Of a stretch of 12,833 nucleotides of DNA, positions 1 to 5,836 are shown piece by piece. This DNA comes from Clostridia bacterium. Lineage in GTDB: Bacteria; Bacillota; Clostridia; Oscillospirales; Acutalibacteraceae. Under the pieces are notes generated by a model. That model saw nothing but the letters and a program-made list of their open reading frames with translations. It was not told the origin of the DNA and did no database searches. The stretch lies in the NCBI GenBank assembly GCA_017425745.1, contig JAFOXT010000022.1, forward strand, positions 1 through 12,833. Reading direction: 5' to 3'. The stretch's first letter is position 1, and every line of letters begins with the position of its first letter. The position numbers were made by a program, and so were the translations under genes.

Positions 1-1008
1 AGTATACCCGAAAAGCTGATGCGTGAAATGCGCTCTTCAATTGTCTTTTTAGGCTCAATTCTGGGAAGAACAGGCAAGGCTGAAATGACCTCGCCCGGTG
101 GCTGTGAAATCGGTCTCAGACCTATTGATCTTCATTTGAAAGCGCTCAGAGCCCTCGGTACGGAAATAGAAGAAAACGCAGGCTCAATTTCCTGCAAGAG
201 AGTAAAAAACGAAGGTGCAGTAATCAGCCTTTCCTTTCCCAGTGTTGGAGCAACGGAAAATATAATTCTTGCTTCGGCACTTTCAAAGGGCAGAACAGTT
301 ATTCACAACGCTGCAAGAGAGCCTGAAATTCTTGACCTTGCAAGATTTCTCAATAAAGCCGGCTGCAGAATCAAGGTAAAAAAAGAGGGTACTGTTGTAA
401 TTGACGGCACAGAAAAGGCTTCTTCACCCGAGCATAGGGTAATGTCAGACAGAATTGTTGCTCTTACCTATATGTCTGCTGTAGGTGCAGCAGGTGGAGA
501 TGTGCTTTTAAAAGATACCGACACTTCAGCTTTCTTTACGGTTTTACCCGTTTTTGAAAGTGCAGGCTGTTTTCTTGAGTGCACCGACAACACAGTGAGA
601 ATCAAAATGAACCAACGGCCTCACAGTGTGCGTGATATAAGGACTCTGCCTTATCCGGGCTTCCCGACAGATGCACAAGCACCGGTTATGGCTATGCTTT
701 CCTTTGCAAAGGGAACAAGTCTCATTGTGGAGAATATTTTTGAAAACCGCTTCAAGCACGTAACGGAGCTTTGCCGAATGGGTGCAGATATAAAAATTGA
801 AGGCAGAGTTGCAATAATTGACGGCAGAGAAAAGCTTTGCGGTGCAAAAGTAAGATGCACCGATTTAAGAGGGGGAGGAGCCCTTGTTGTTGCAGGGCTC
901 GGTGCAGAGGGCTCAACGGTTATAAGCTCCCTTTCTCATATTGACAGAGGATACGAAAAAATCGAGGAAAAATTAAGAATTTTAGGTGCAGACATTTTTC
1001 GTCTGTAA
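1..1008 (+). CDS. murA: UDP-N-acetylglucosamine 1-carboxyvinyltransferase (MurA), 5' truncated by window edge
   Basis: MurA transfers enolpyruvate from PEP to UDP-GlcNAc, the first committed step of peptidoglycan precursor synthesis in the cytoplasm. The frame is open from base 1, and 335 codons are visible. Family members have roughly 420 residues, so about 80 N-terminal residues lie upstream; the ATG at 19 is internal. Visible motifs are PGGCEIGLRPIDLH, with the active-site Cys (Cys115 in E. coli) at 103-105; GFPTDAQAP, with the catalytic Asp (Asp305 equivalent) at 670-672; and HIDRGYE, with the conserved Arg (Arg397 equivalent) at 946-948. The natural C-terminus ends at a TAA. Cys rather than Asp at position 115 predicts fosfomycin sensitivity of the enzyme (family knowledge). 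The gene precedes ftsQ and ftsZ, a common order in Clostridia. No convincing terminator follows it. Confidence 0.97.
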   Translation, partial: SIPEKLMREMRSSIVFLGSILGRTGKAEMTSPGGCEIGLRPIDLHLKALRALGTEIEENAGSISCKRVKNEGAVISLSFPSVGATENIILASALSKGRTVIHNAAREPEILDLARFLNKAGCRIKVKKEGTVVIDGTEKASSPEHRVMSDRIVALTYMSAVGAAGGDVLLKDTDTSAFFTVLPVFESAGCFLECTDNTVRIKMNQRPHSVRDIRTLPYPGFPTDAQAPVMAMLSFAKGTSLIVENIFENRFKHVTELCRMGADIKIEGRVAIIDGREKLCGAKVRCTDLRGGGALVVAGLGAEGSTVISSLSHIDRGYEKIEEKLRILGADIFRL

Positions 1009-1034
1009 TTCGTCAAAAATTTATCAAATTTTTA

Positions 1035-1063
1035 TAGACTTTTTCTGTGGGCTTCTGTATAAT
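1035..1063 (+). promoter_or_regulatory. Putative sigma-A promoter upstream of ftsQ
   Basis: A perfect TATAAT (1058-1063) sits 17 bp after TAGACT (1035-1040, 4 of 6 to TTGACA). It lies just after murA and before the fold-back element. A transcript from here would carry the whole element in a leader of about 330 nt before ftsQ. A 6-bp inverted repeat GTGGGC/GCCCAC (1047-1052 and 1083-1088) brackets the -10 and could be an operator, but it could also be chance. The -35 match is weak. Confidence 0.4.
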
Positions 1064-1096
1064 ACATAATGTATATGCATTTGCCCACTTTTCTTG

Positions 1097-1121
1097 AATG
1101 CAAAATGCAAAATGCAAAATG
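1097..1121 (+). repeat. Left arm of element 1 (7-bp tandem units)
   Basis: Three and a half units of AATGCAA. It is complementary to 1333-1357 except at one position. Confidence 0.85.
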
Positions 1122-1332
1122 TCGGGTCACTTCGTTCCGGATTGTATCCGGTTTGGTGTATTACAAAACCTTTAAATTCATACCGCCGTGGCAAATTGAT
1201 TTGGCGGGAACAACATTTATTATTAATACCATTAAGGCGGATATAATTAGCAAATTGCCTTTTATTGCTTAGCTGATTTCGCAGATTGTATCTGACAGAT
1301 TGCAGAAGAATAAATCTGCGACCACAATTTTG

Positions 1333-1357
1333 CATTTTGCACTTTGCATTTTGCATT
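1333..1357 (-). repeat. Right arm of element 1
   Basis: Read on the - strand, the units are AATGCAA, AATGCAA, AGTGCAA, AATG. The single A-to-G change relative to the left arm gives the only mismatch in the stem. Confidence 0.85.
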
Positions 1358-1404
1358 TCAAAAGCGTTTTTATAAAGATTGACATTTAATTCAAAGGAGG
1401 TGCC

Positions 1405-2757
1405 ATGGTGGAAGATAAAAGACAGGATATTTTCGGTTATAACCCTTCGGGTAGGGTATCAGAGCTTCAGAATATAAATTCAGACGCATGGCCTCTCATA
1501 AGCGGGTCAAATCTGCATACGGAAAGACGACAGACTGCTTCAATCGATAAAAAGCAGACTTCACCTCAGAAAAAGGCTCCTCAGCCTTCGGGCAGAAGAC
1601 CTGCCGAAGCTCAGAAAAAGCCTGATCAGAAAAAGAAAAGCTCTTATGTTTCTTCCTCAACAGGAAAAGCACAGAAGAAAAAAACTGAAAGCCGTGACGG
1701 CAGAATCAGCACACCGCCTGCGGGAAGAGCTTCGCAGAGACCTGAGAGGGAAAGAAAAGAAAATAAACCGAAGGAAACGGTCAATAATAAAAAAAGACAG
1801 CCGGAAAGAACTCCTAAAGGTAAGCGTGTGCAGGACGTTGCAAGACCTCAGCAACAGAAGCCTCAGCAGCAAAAACGGAGAAAGCCTGAACCTGAGCAGC
1901 TTACAAAAAAGCAGAAAAAGGAAATCAGAAGAGATAACGCACTTTACGAAATCGGTACGCGTCAGGAAAAATCAAAGGATGAGCTCAGACGCGAATATCA
2001 GTTAAGACAGATAAAGAGAAGAAAAAGAAAAACTGTTCTTGCAATTTTTTCTTTTGTAATTGTGGTTGCCTTTGCTTTTGCAGTATTTATTTACAACAAC
2101 GTAGCAATAGTAAACAACATTAACATTGAGGGTAACAGCACATATTCAATGAATAAAATTGTGAAAAGCTGTGGTGTGTATCCAGGCGACAAGCTTTTTT
2201 CAGTCAGGGAAAAGAGAGTAAAGGAGCTTCTTACCAATGAGCTTCCTTATATTAAGGATGTTAAAGTCGACTATAAGCTTCCCGATACTCTTACAATTAC
2301 GGTAACTCCCACTGAGGACAAGCTTATGATTTCTCAGAAGAATAAATACATTCGTATTGACAAGGACGGAAAGGTAGTTGCCGTTTCTAAAACCAAAATG
2401 AAGGACGGGCTTTACAGGATTGAAGGTCTTACTTACAAAAAGCATAGCTTAGGCGAAATTTATTCGCCCTCTGAAGGTGAAGAAAAACAATACGAAATGG
2501 CAAAATCAATTGCTCTTGAAGCTGAAAGAGTAGGTATGCTTTCAGGTGTTGTCAACGTTAAGGATATGGATAAAATCACCTTTACTTATGACGGACGAAT
2601 AAGAATTTATCTCGGAAACGCAAGCGAGCTTCAGAGTAAAATGGATTTTGCAGTTAAAACAATTGCCAAGGCTGCACCGGAAAAGCAGACGGGATATATT
2701 GATATGCGCTTCAGCGAAAGAGGATATTTCAGCGAAGGAAGCATGGATAATACCTGA
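1405..2757 (+). CDS. ftsQ: Cell division protein FtsQ/DivIB with long basic N-terminal tail
   Basis: FtsQ/DivIB is a bitopic divisome protein that links FtsL/FtsB(DivIC) to septal peptidoglycan synthesis. It has 450 residues. Residues 1-209 are cytoplasmic, low-complexity and very rich in Lys, Arg, Gln, Pro and Ser. One membrane segment lies at about 210-230 (start TVLAIFSFVIVVAF), followed by a POTRA domain at about 235-303 (NNINIEGNSTYS to LPDTLTITVTPTE) and the extracellular FtsQ/DivIB beta domain to about 435. AAAGGAGG at 1393-1400 sits 4 nt before ATG 1405; a GTG follows immediately at 1408 with a more usual 7-nt gap and could be the true start. The tail is much longer than in most FtsQ/DivIB proteins (usually about 260-300 residues in total). 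Identity rests on the TM-POTRA architecture and the murA/ftsZ neighbours. ftsZ starts 186 bp downstream behind its own promoter. Confidence 0.9.
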   Translation: MVEDKRQDIFGYNPSGRVSELQNINSDAWPLISGSNLHTERRQTASIDKKQTSPQKKAPQPSGRRPAEAQKKPDQKKKSSYVSSSTGKAQKKKTESRDGRISTPPAGRASQRPERERKENKPKETVNNKKRQPERTPKGKRVQDVARPQQQKPQQQKRRKPEPEQLTKKQKKEIRRDNALYEIGTRQEKSKDELRREYQLRQIKRRKRKTVLAIFSFVIVVAFAFAVFIYNNVAIVNNINIEGNSTYSMNKIVKSCGVYPGDKLFSVREKRVKELLTNELPYIKDVKVDYKLPDTLTITVTPTEDKLMISQKNKYIRIDKDGKVVAVSKTKMKDGLYRIEGLTYKKHSLGEIYSPSEGEEKQYEMAKSIALEAERVGMLSGVVNVKDMDKITFTYDGRIRIYLGNASELQSKMDFAVKTIAKAAPEKQTGYIDMRFSERGYFSEGSMDNT

Positions 2758-2818
2758 GCTTCTCGTTCTTAAATTTGAAAATACATAAAAAAATATCAAA
2801 TCTATTGTGTTTTTATTA

Positions 2819-2847
2819 TTGTATTTCTCAATCTTTTATGTTATAAT
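2819..2847 (+). promoter_or_regulatory. Extended -10 promoter of ftsZ
   Basis: TATAAT at 2842-2847 is preceded by TG plus one base (2839-2840), an extended -10. A weak -35, TTGTAT (2819-2824), lies 17 bp upstream. It would give a leader of about 90 nt and let ftsZ be transcribed independently of murA and ftsQ. Confidence 0.6.
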
Positions 2848-2930
2848 AACTTGAATAATATGTCAGTTACTATGTAAATTGACGTTTAATTACATTTAAT
2901 CATTAACGAAATCTTGAAAATATTTTTTAC

Positions 2931-2936
2931 AGGAGG
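2931..2936 (+). promoter_or_regulatory. Ribosome binding site that fixes the ftsZ start
   Basis: AGGAGG lies 7 nt before ATG 2944. The in-frame ATG at 2914 lies upstream of this site and would translate the ribosome binding site itself, so 2944 is the start. Confidence 0.9.
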
Positions 2937-2943
2937 AAGTAAA

Positions 2944-4323
2944 ATGGGCTTCATAATGGACAACGAAAACATCGCTTATAACCAGATTAAGGTTATCGGT
3001 GTAGGTGGCGGCGGCGGTAACGCTGTCAACGGAATGGTTGAGTCAGGTATTGTAGGTGTAGAATTCCTTTCAATCAACACTGACAGACAGATTCTTGAAA
3101 ATTCAAAAGCTACACATAAAATTCAGATTGGTGAAAAGGTAACAGGCTGCATGGGTGCAGGCGGTGACCCTGCAATCGGTAAAAAGGCTGCTGAAGAAAG
3201 CAGAGATGTAATTGCTGATGCACTCCGTTCAACAGATATGGTATTTATCACAGCCGGTATGGGCGGCGGTACAGGTACAGGCGCAGCTCCCGTAATTGCT
3301 GAAGTTGCAAGAGAGCTCGGTGCACTTACAGTAGGTATTGTAACAAAGCCCTTCAAGTTTGAAGGTAAAAAGAGAATGCTTCAGGCAGAGCAGGGCATCA
3401 AGGAGCTTGAAAAGCACGTAGACAGCCTTATTGTTATTCCTAACGAAAGACTTAAGCTTCTCGGTGACAAGAGCCTCAGCATGAAGGACGCATTCGGCCA
3501 GGCTAACAATGTTCTCTGGCAGGGCGTTAAGAGTATTTCAGATACAATCAAGGTTCCCGGTTATATCAACCTTGACTTTGCTGATATCAAGAGCGTAATG
3601 AAGGACGCAGGTCTTGCTCATATGGGTATCGGTCGCGGCAGAGGTGCAGATTGTGCAGCTGAAGCTACAAAGCAGGCTATCACAAGTCCTCTTCTCGAAA
3701 CAGCAATCGACGGAGCAAGCGGCGTAATCATCAACGTAACATGCTCATCAGATATGGCTCTTGATATGATTGAGCAGGCAGGTTCAATTATTTCAGATGC
3801 AACTCATCCCGATGCAAACATCATCTTCGGTTCAGTATTTGACGAAGATATGGGCGACGAAATGCTTATTACTGTTATTGCAACAGGCTTCGGTGCAAAC
3901 AAGGTAGGCGGCAAGTCAGTAGCTCCCTCAAGCTTTGACAATGCTCCTTTCACAGCACAGCCTCAGGCAGTTCAGGAAAAGGCTCCCGAATTCATCAGCC
4001 AGTCAACAAGAACAGCAAGCGGCTCACTTTTCGGTGAAGTAAATCCCGAAGCAGTTGACTTCGCTTCAACAAAGTTCGGTCAGAGCTTTGCTTCAATCTT
4101 CAACAATGCAGCAGCTAACCCTGCAGGCACATTCGATTTTGAAGCAGCAAAGGCAAGTGCAGCAGCTCAGGCTCCCGTTGAAGCTCCTGCAGCACCTGTA
4201 GCTAATGTTGACGTAATTGAAACACCGGCTAAGAAGTCAGGCTCAATTTTCGACGATCCCGACGAAGACGAAAGTGATATCCTTCCCGTATTCAAGGGCA
4301 GAAACATTTTCGGCAATAACTAA
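2944..4323 (+). CDS. ftsZ: Cell division GTPase FtsZ
   Basis: FtsZ is the tubulin-like GTPase that polymerises into the Z ring. It has 459 residues, somewhat longer than the usual 350-400. The GTPase domain covers about 13-320: glycine-rich loop VIGVGGGGGNAVNGM at 17-31, NTDRQ at 45-49, tubulin signature GGGTGTG at 107-113, and the T7 synergy loop NLDFADIKSVM at 209-219, with the Asp pair that completes the neighbouring subunit's active site. A long Ala/Pro/Ser-rich linker (about 325-440) leads to the C-terminal tail peptide ESDILPVFKGRNIF (443-456). This resembles the conserved DIPxFLR-type peptide that binds FtsA, SepF or ZipA. Its own promoter and terminator make it a single-gene unit, although transcription from ftsQ may also enter. 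No ftsA is adjacent; SepF or a distant ftsA may anchor the ring (inference). Confidence 0.99.
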   Translation: MGFIMDNENIAYNQIKVIGVGGGGGNAVNGMVESGIVGVEFLSINTDRQILENSKATHKIQIGEKVTGCMGAGGDPAIGKKAAEESRDVIADALRSTDMVFITAGMGGGTGTGAAPVIAEVARELGALTVGIVTKPFKFEGKKRMLQAEQGIKELEKHVDSLIVIPNERLKLLGDKSLSMKDAFGQANNVLWQGVKSISDTIKVPGYINLDFADIKSVMKDAGLAHMGIGRGRGADCAAEATKQAITSPLLETAIDGASGVIINVTCSSDMALDMIEQAGSIISDATHPDANIIFGSVFDEDMGDEMLITVIATGFGANKVGGKSVAPSSFDNAPFTAQPQAVQEKAPEFISQSTRTASGSLFGEVNPEAVDFASTKFGQSFASIFNNAAANPAGTFDFEAAKASAAAQAPVEAPAAPVANVDVIETPAKKSGSIFDDPDEDESDILPVFKGRNIFGNN

Positions 4324-4328
4324 AAAGC

Positions 4329-4357
4329 AAAAAGACGGCATTAAGCCGTCTTTTTTT
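4329..4357 (+). terminator. Rho-independent terminator of ftsZ
   Basis: Stem GACGGC (4334-4339) pairs with GCCGTC (4345-4350) across loop ATTAA. It is extended by A:T pairs and followed by TTTTTTT (4351-4357), six bases after the ftsZ stop. The next base starts the arm of element 2. Confidence 0.93.
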
Positions 4358-4389
4358 AGTGTGGAGTGTGAAGAGTGGAGTGTGGAGTT
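4358..4389 (+). repeat. Left arm of element 2
   Basis: 32 bases on a 7-base period, exactly complementary to 4598-4629, including the two variant units. Confidence 0.93.
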
Positions 4390-4597
4390 AAGGGTCGCTT
4401 CGCTCCGATTTTATCCGTTTCAGATAACTGCTGAATCTTTATATTCGTGCCGCCAAAGAAGAAAAATAAATTCTGCGGTAAGTTTTTTCATTTACAAGAT
4501 CTGTAAAGGCGGATAAAATCATCTCTTTTCCTTCTGTAACTCAATTAACTCCGCAGAATACATCTTGCATATTGCAGATATTTAAATCTGCGACCAC

Positions 4598-4629
4598 AAC
4601 TCCACACTCCACTCTTCACACTCCACACT
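4598..4629 (-). repeat. Right arm of element 2
   Basis: Exact reverse complement of 4358-4389. The variant heptamers are in the same order when read on the - strand. Confidence 0.93.
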
Positions 4630-4671
4630 TTACACAAACTGTGTATATTTTTTTAATAATTATAAATTCAC

Positions 4672-4700
4672 TTGACCTTTTGACGAAATAATGTTAATCT
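4672..4700 (+). promoter_or_regulatory. Putative promoter of the first DUF4474 gene
   Basis: TTGACC (4672-4677), a 17-bp spacer and TAATCT (4695-4700), with TG plus one base before the -10 (4692-4693). The hexamer at -10 is only 3 of 6, so the call rests on the -35 and the extended element. The predicted leader is about 50 nt. Confidence 0.4.
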
Positions 4701-4759
4701 ATTAAATGTATAAAATTGACGTATTATGGGTAAATGCAGATTTATTCAGGAGGTACATA

Positions 4760-5701
4760 ATGAATTTTCAGATGAACAAAAAAACAATTATAGCGCTTGC
4801 TGTGTTGGTTATTGTTTGCTGCGGTTCAATTCTCGGTGTAAAAATGATGGCCGATTCAGTCGAACCACAGACAACTGCACCTACAGTTGTTCAGCCGCTT
4901 CCGACAGTACCGTCTACTGAGCCTACAACAGCTCCTACCACAACGGAACCCACAACAACAGCGCCCACAACAACGGCTCCTACCACAACTTCACCTCCGT
5001 TGACACTTCCCACAACAATGCCGACTACAATGCCCACAACAATGCCTACGACGGCTCCTTCATTCACAATGCCGTCTCTTGACATTCCTACAACAAAGGC
5101 TCCTGACGGCAACCCTCAGACAAATATCAACAATGCAGCACTTTTTGACCAGGGATTTATGAGCTATAAGTTCAATCCCGACGGCAATTTCTATTATACA
5201 AACTCAGACCCGTGGCAGAGAACACTCGGTTATACAGAGTTTTATGATATCGGTGCTCCCTTCCTTGCAATTTACTTTGATACAATCAGATGTAAATTCC
5301 GTTACGCTGATAAGGACTGGATGATTCAGTTCTGGAAGGGTCAGTACGGCTATGTGTTTATCGGTGCTGAAATCGGTGTTTACTATAAGCCTATAAACAG
5401 AACAACAGAGTTTTATGACTGCGTAAGTGATGCTGATTCACTTTATATGTCAATGACCTGTTACAGAGACGGCAGTGAAATTTTCAGCCGTGATTATTCA
5501 AAGTACTGGTGGTGTACAGGCTTCGTGCCCGGCAAACTGGATAACTTCTCAGACCGTTCAGAGCTTACAGTTAAGTGCAGAATCACAATGAAGGACTACA
5601 AGATGCTTCTTGCATTTACAGGCTCACTTAAAGAAAACGGTTTCATAACTGATGAAGATTTCAAAACATCAGGTCTTGATGTGTTCTTTACATGGCAGTA
5701 A
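4760..5701 (+). CDS. Membrane-anchored Pro-Thr-linker protein with C-terminal DUF4474 domain
   Basis: A 313-residue predicted extracytoplasmic protein of unknown function. A signal peptide or anchor covers about 6-28 (KKTIIALAVLVIVCCGSILG). It has no proper lipobox, because the residue before each Cys is not Gly/Ala/Ser, so a membrane anchor is more likely than a lipoprotein. Residues 38-112 are a Pro-Thr-rich linker of PTT-type repeats (PTTMPTT, APTTT), typical of exported proteins of gut ruminococci. Residues about 125-313 match the DUF4474 family as I recall it: SDPWQRTLGYTEFYD (149-163), DWMIQFWKGQYG (186-197), IGAEIGVYYKP (201-211), YWWCTGFV (249-256) and ITMKDYKML (275-283). AGGAGG (4748-4753) lies 6 nt before ATG 4760; an in-frame ATG at 4706 lies upstream of this site and is rejected. 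A related domain closes the protein at 10003-11796. No terminator is evident. Confidence 0.85.
   Translation: MNFQMNKKTIIALAVLVIVCCGSILGVKMMADSVEPQTTAPTVVQPLPTVPSTEPTTAPTTTEPTTTAPTTTAPTTTSPPLTLPTTMPTTMPTTMPTTAPSFTMPSLDIPTTKAPDGNPQTNINNAALFDQGFMSYKFNPDGNFYYTNSDPWQRTLGYTEFYDIGAPFLAIYFDTIRCKFRYADKDWMIQFWKGQYGYVFIGAEIGVYYKPINRTTEFYDCVSDADSLYMSMTCYRDGSEIFSRDYSKYWWCTGFVPGKLDNFSDRSELTVKCRITMKDYKMLLAFTGSLKENGFITDEDFKTSGLDVFFTWQ
4871..5095 (+). repeat. Low-complexity Pro-Thr coding repeat
   Basis: Degenerate short repeats of ACA/ACT and CCT/CCC codons encode PTT, APTTT and TMPTT units (residues 38-112). Units such as CCGACTACAATGCCCACAAC recur with near-identity, so slippage and length variation are likely. 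Confidence 0.85.
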
Positions 5702-5725
5702 TTTGAAAAAAATCTCAATTTCCTA

Positions 5726-5754
5726 TTGAAATTTGAGGTTACATATAGTATAAT
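5726..5754 (+). promoter_or_regulatory. Strong sigma-A-type promoter of the acidic surface protein gene
   Basis: TTGAAA (5726-5731, 5 of 6), a 17-bp spacer and a perfect TATAAT (5749-5754). It is the best promoter in the window and implies a leader of about 75 nt and high expression. Confidence 0.75.
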
Positions 5755-5787
5755 GAAGAATGATAAAAAGCAAATATTGTATATTTT

Positions 5788-5802
5788 CGGCATTTTATGC
5801 CG
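5788..5802 (+). promoter_or_regulatory. Small hairpin in the leader of the acidic surface protein gene
   Basis: CGGCAT (5788-5793) and ATGCCG (5797-5802) form a 6-bp stem with a TTT loop, about 35 nt upstream of the start codon. No T tract follows, so it is not a terminator. It could stabilise the mRNA or bind a factor; its role is unknown. Confidence 0.4.
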
Positions 5803-5836
5803 CTTAATATAAATATTATGAAAGGATTGATTACAA

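Larger units (their letters stand above)
1097..1357 (+). mobile_element. Non-coding fold-back (MITE-like) element 1 with heptamer-repeat arms
   Basis: A 261-bp intergenic element with terminal inverted repeats: 25 bp at 1097-1121 against 1333-1357, with one mismatch. The arms are tandem copies of the 7-mer AATGCAA. Inside the arms, blocks are shared with the second element at 4358-4629: gggtcacttcgttccg (1124-1139, 14 of 16), aaggcggatataat (1234-1247, 13 of 14) and taaatctgcgaccacaa (1311-1327, 17 of 17). The same blocks occur in the same order and orientation. A small internal stem ccgcc/ggcgg follows the left block. No transposase and no convincing protein gene is inside; open frames crossing it have no ribosome binding site or recognisable motif. 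No clear target-site duplication is visible. Mobility is inferred from the two-copy, core-conserved arrangement. Confidence 0.65.
4358..4629 (+). mobile_element. Non-coding fold-back (MITE-like) element 2 with perfect 32-bp arms
   Basis: A 272-bp element bounded by a perfect 32-bp inverted repeat (4358-4389 and 4598-4629). The arms are 7-base tandem units: AGTGTGG, AGTGTGA, AGAGTGG, AGTGTGG, AGTT. The core matches element 1 at 4392-4407 (14 of 16), 4506-4519 (13 of 14) and 4583-4599 (17 of 17), but the arms have no similarity to those of element 1. The stem continues beyond the arms with GGTCGC (4393-4398) against GCGACC (4590-4595). The element abuts the ftsZ terminator T tract. No transposase, no supported protein gene and no obvious target-site duplication was seen. 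Alternatives are a structured RNA or a repetitive extragenic palindrome. Confidence 0.7.

Noticed and set aside
1015..1033. A/T-only palindrome AAAAATTT-ATC-AAATTTTT after murA as a terminator
   Set aside because: The stem has no G:C pair and no T tract beyond it, so it is too weak to call.
1024..1356. 110-codon open frame on the - strand across element 1
   Set aside because: It starts in the heptamer arm, has no ribosome binding site, and its sequence simply translates the repeat and core; the equivalent frame is not kept in element 2.
1379..1384. TTGACA just upstream of ftsQ as a -35
   Set aside because: A -10 at normal spacing would fall inside the start region and none is present.
2914..2943. 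Ten extra N-terminal codons for ftsZ from ATG 2914
   Set aside because: They would translate across the AGGAGG ribosome binding site; 2944 has ideal spacing and fits the family N-terminus.
4217..4516. 99-codon open frame overlapping the end of ftsZ and element 2
   Set aside because: It runs out of frame through ftsZ, the terminator and the repeat arm, with no ribosome binding site; a shadow frame.
4631..4650. TACACA-AAC-TGTGTA hairpin with T-rich follow-up as a terminator for element 2
   Set aside because: The stem has only six mostly A:T pairs and the T run is interrupted; possible but unsupported.
4871..5095. Repetitive stretch considered as a CRISPR-like array
   Set aside because: The repeats are short, degenerate, in frame and encode a Pro-Thr linker; no spacer structure.
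4891..5112. Gly-Val-rich - strand frame opposite the Pro-Thr linker
   Set aside because: A mirror translation of the PTT repeats (VVGAVVVG); low complexity and no ribosome binding site.
5714..5737. Hairpin after the first DUF4474 gene as its terminator
   Set aside because: The bulged A/T-rich stem lacks a T tract on the + strand (the run of As before it would only serve the - strand, where there is no gene), and it overlaps the -35 of the next promoter.
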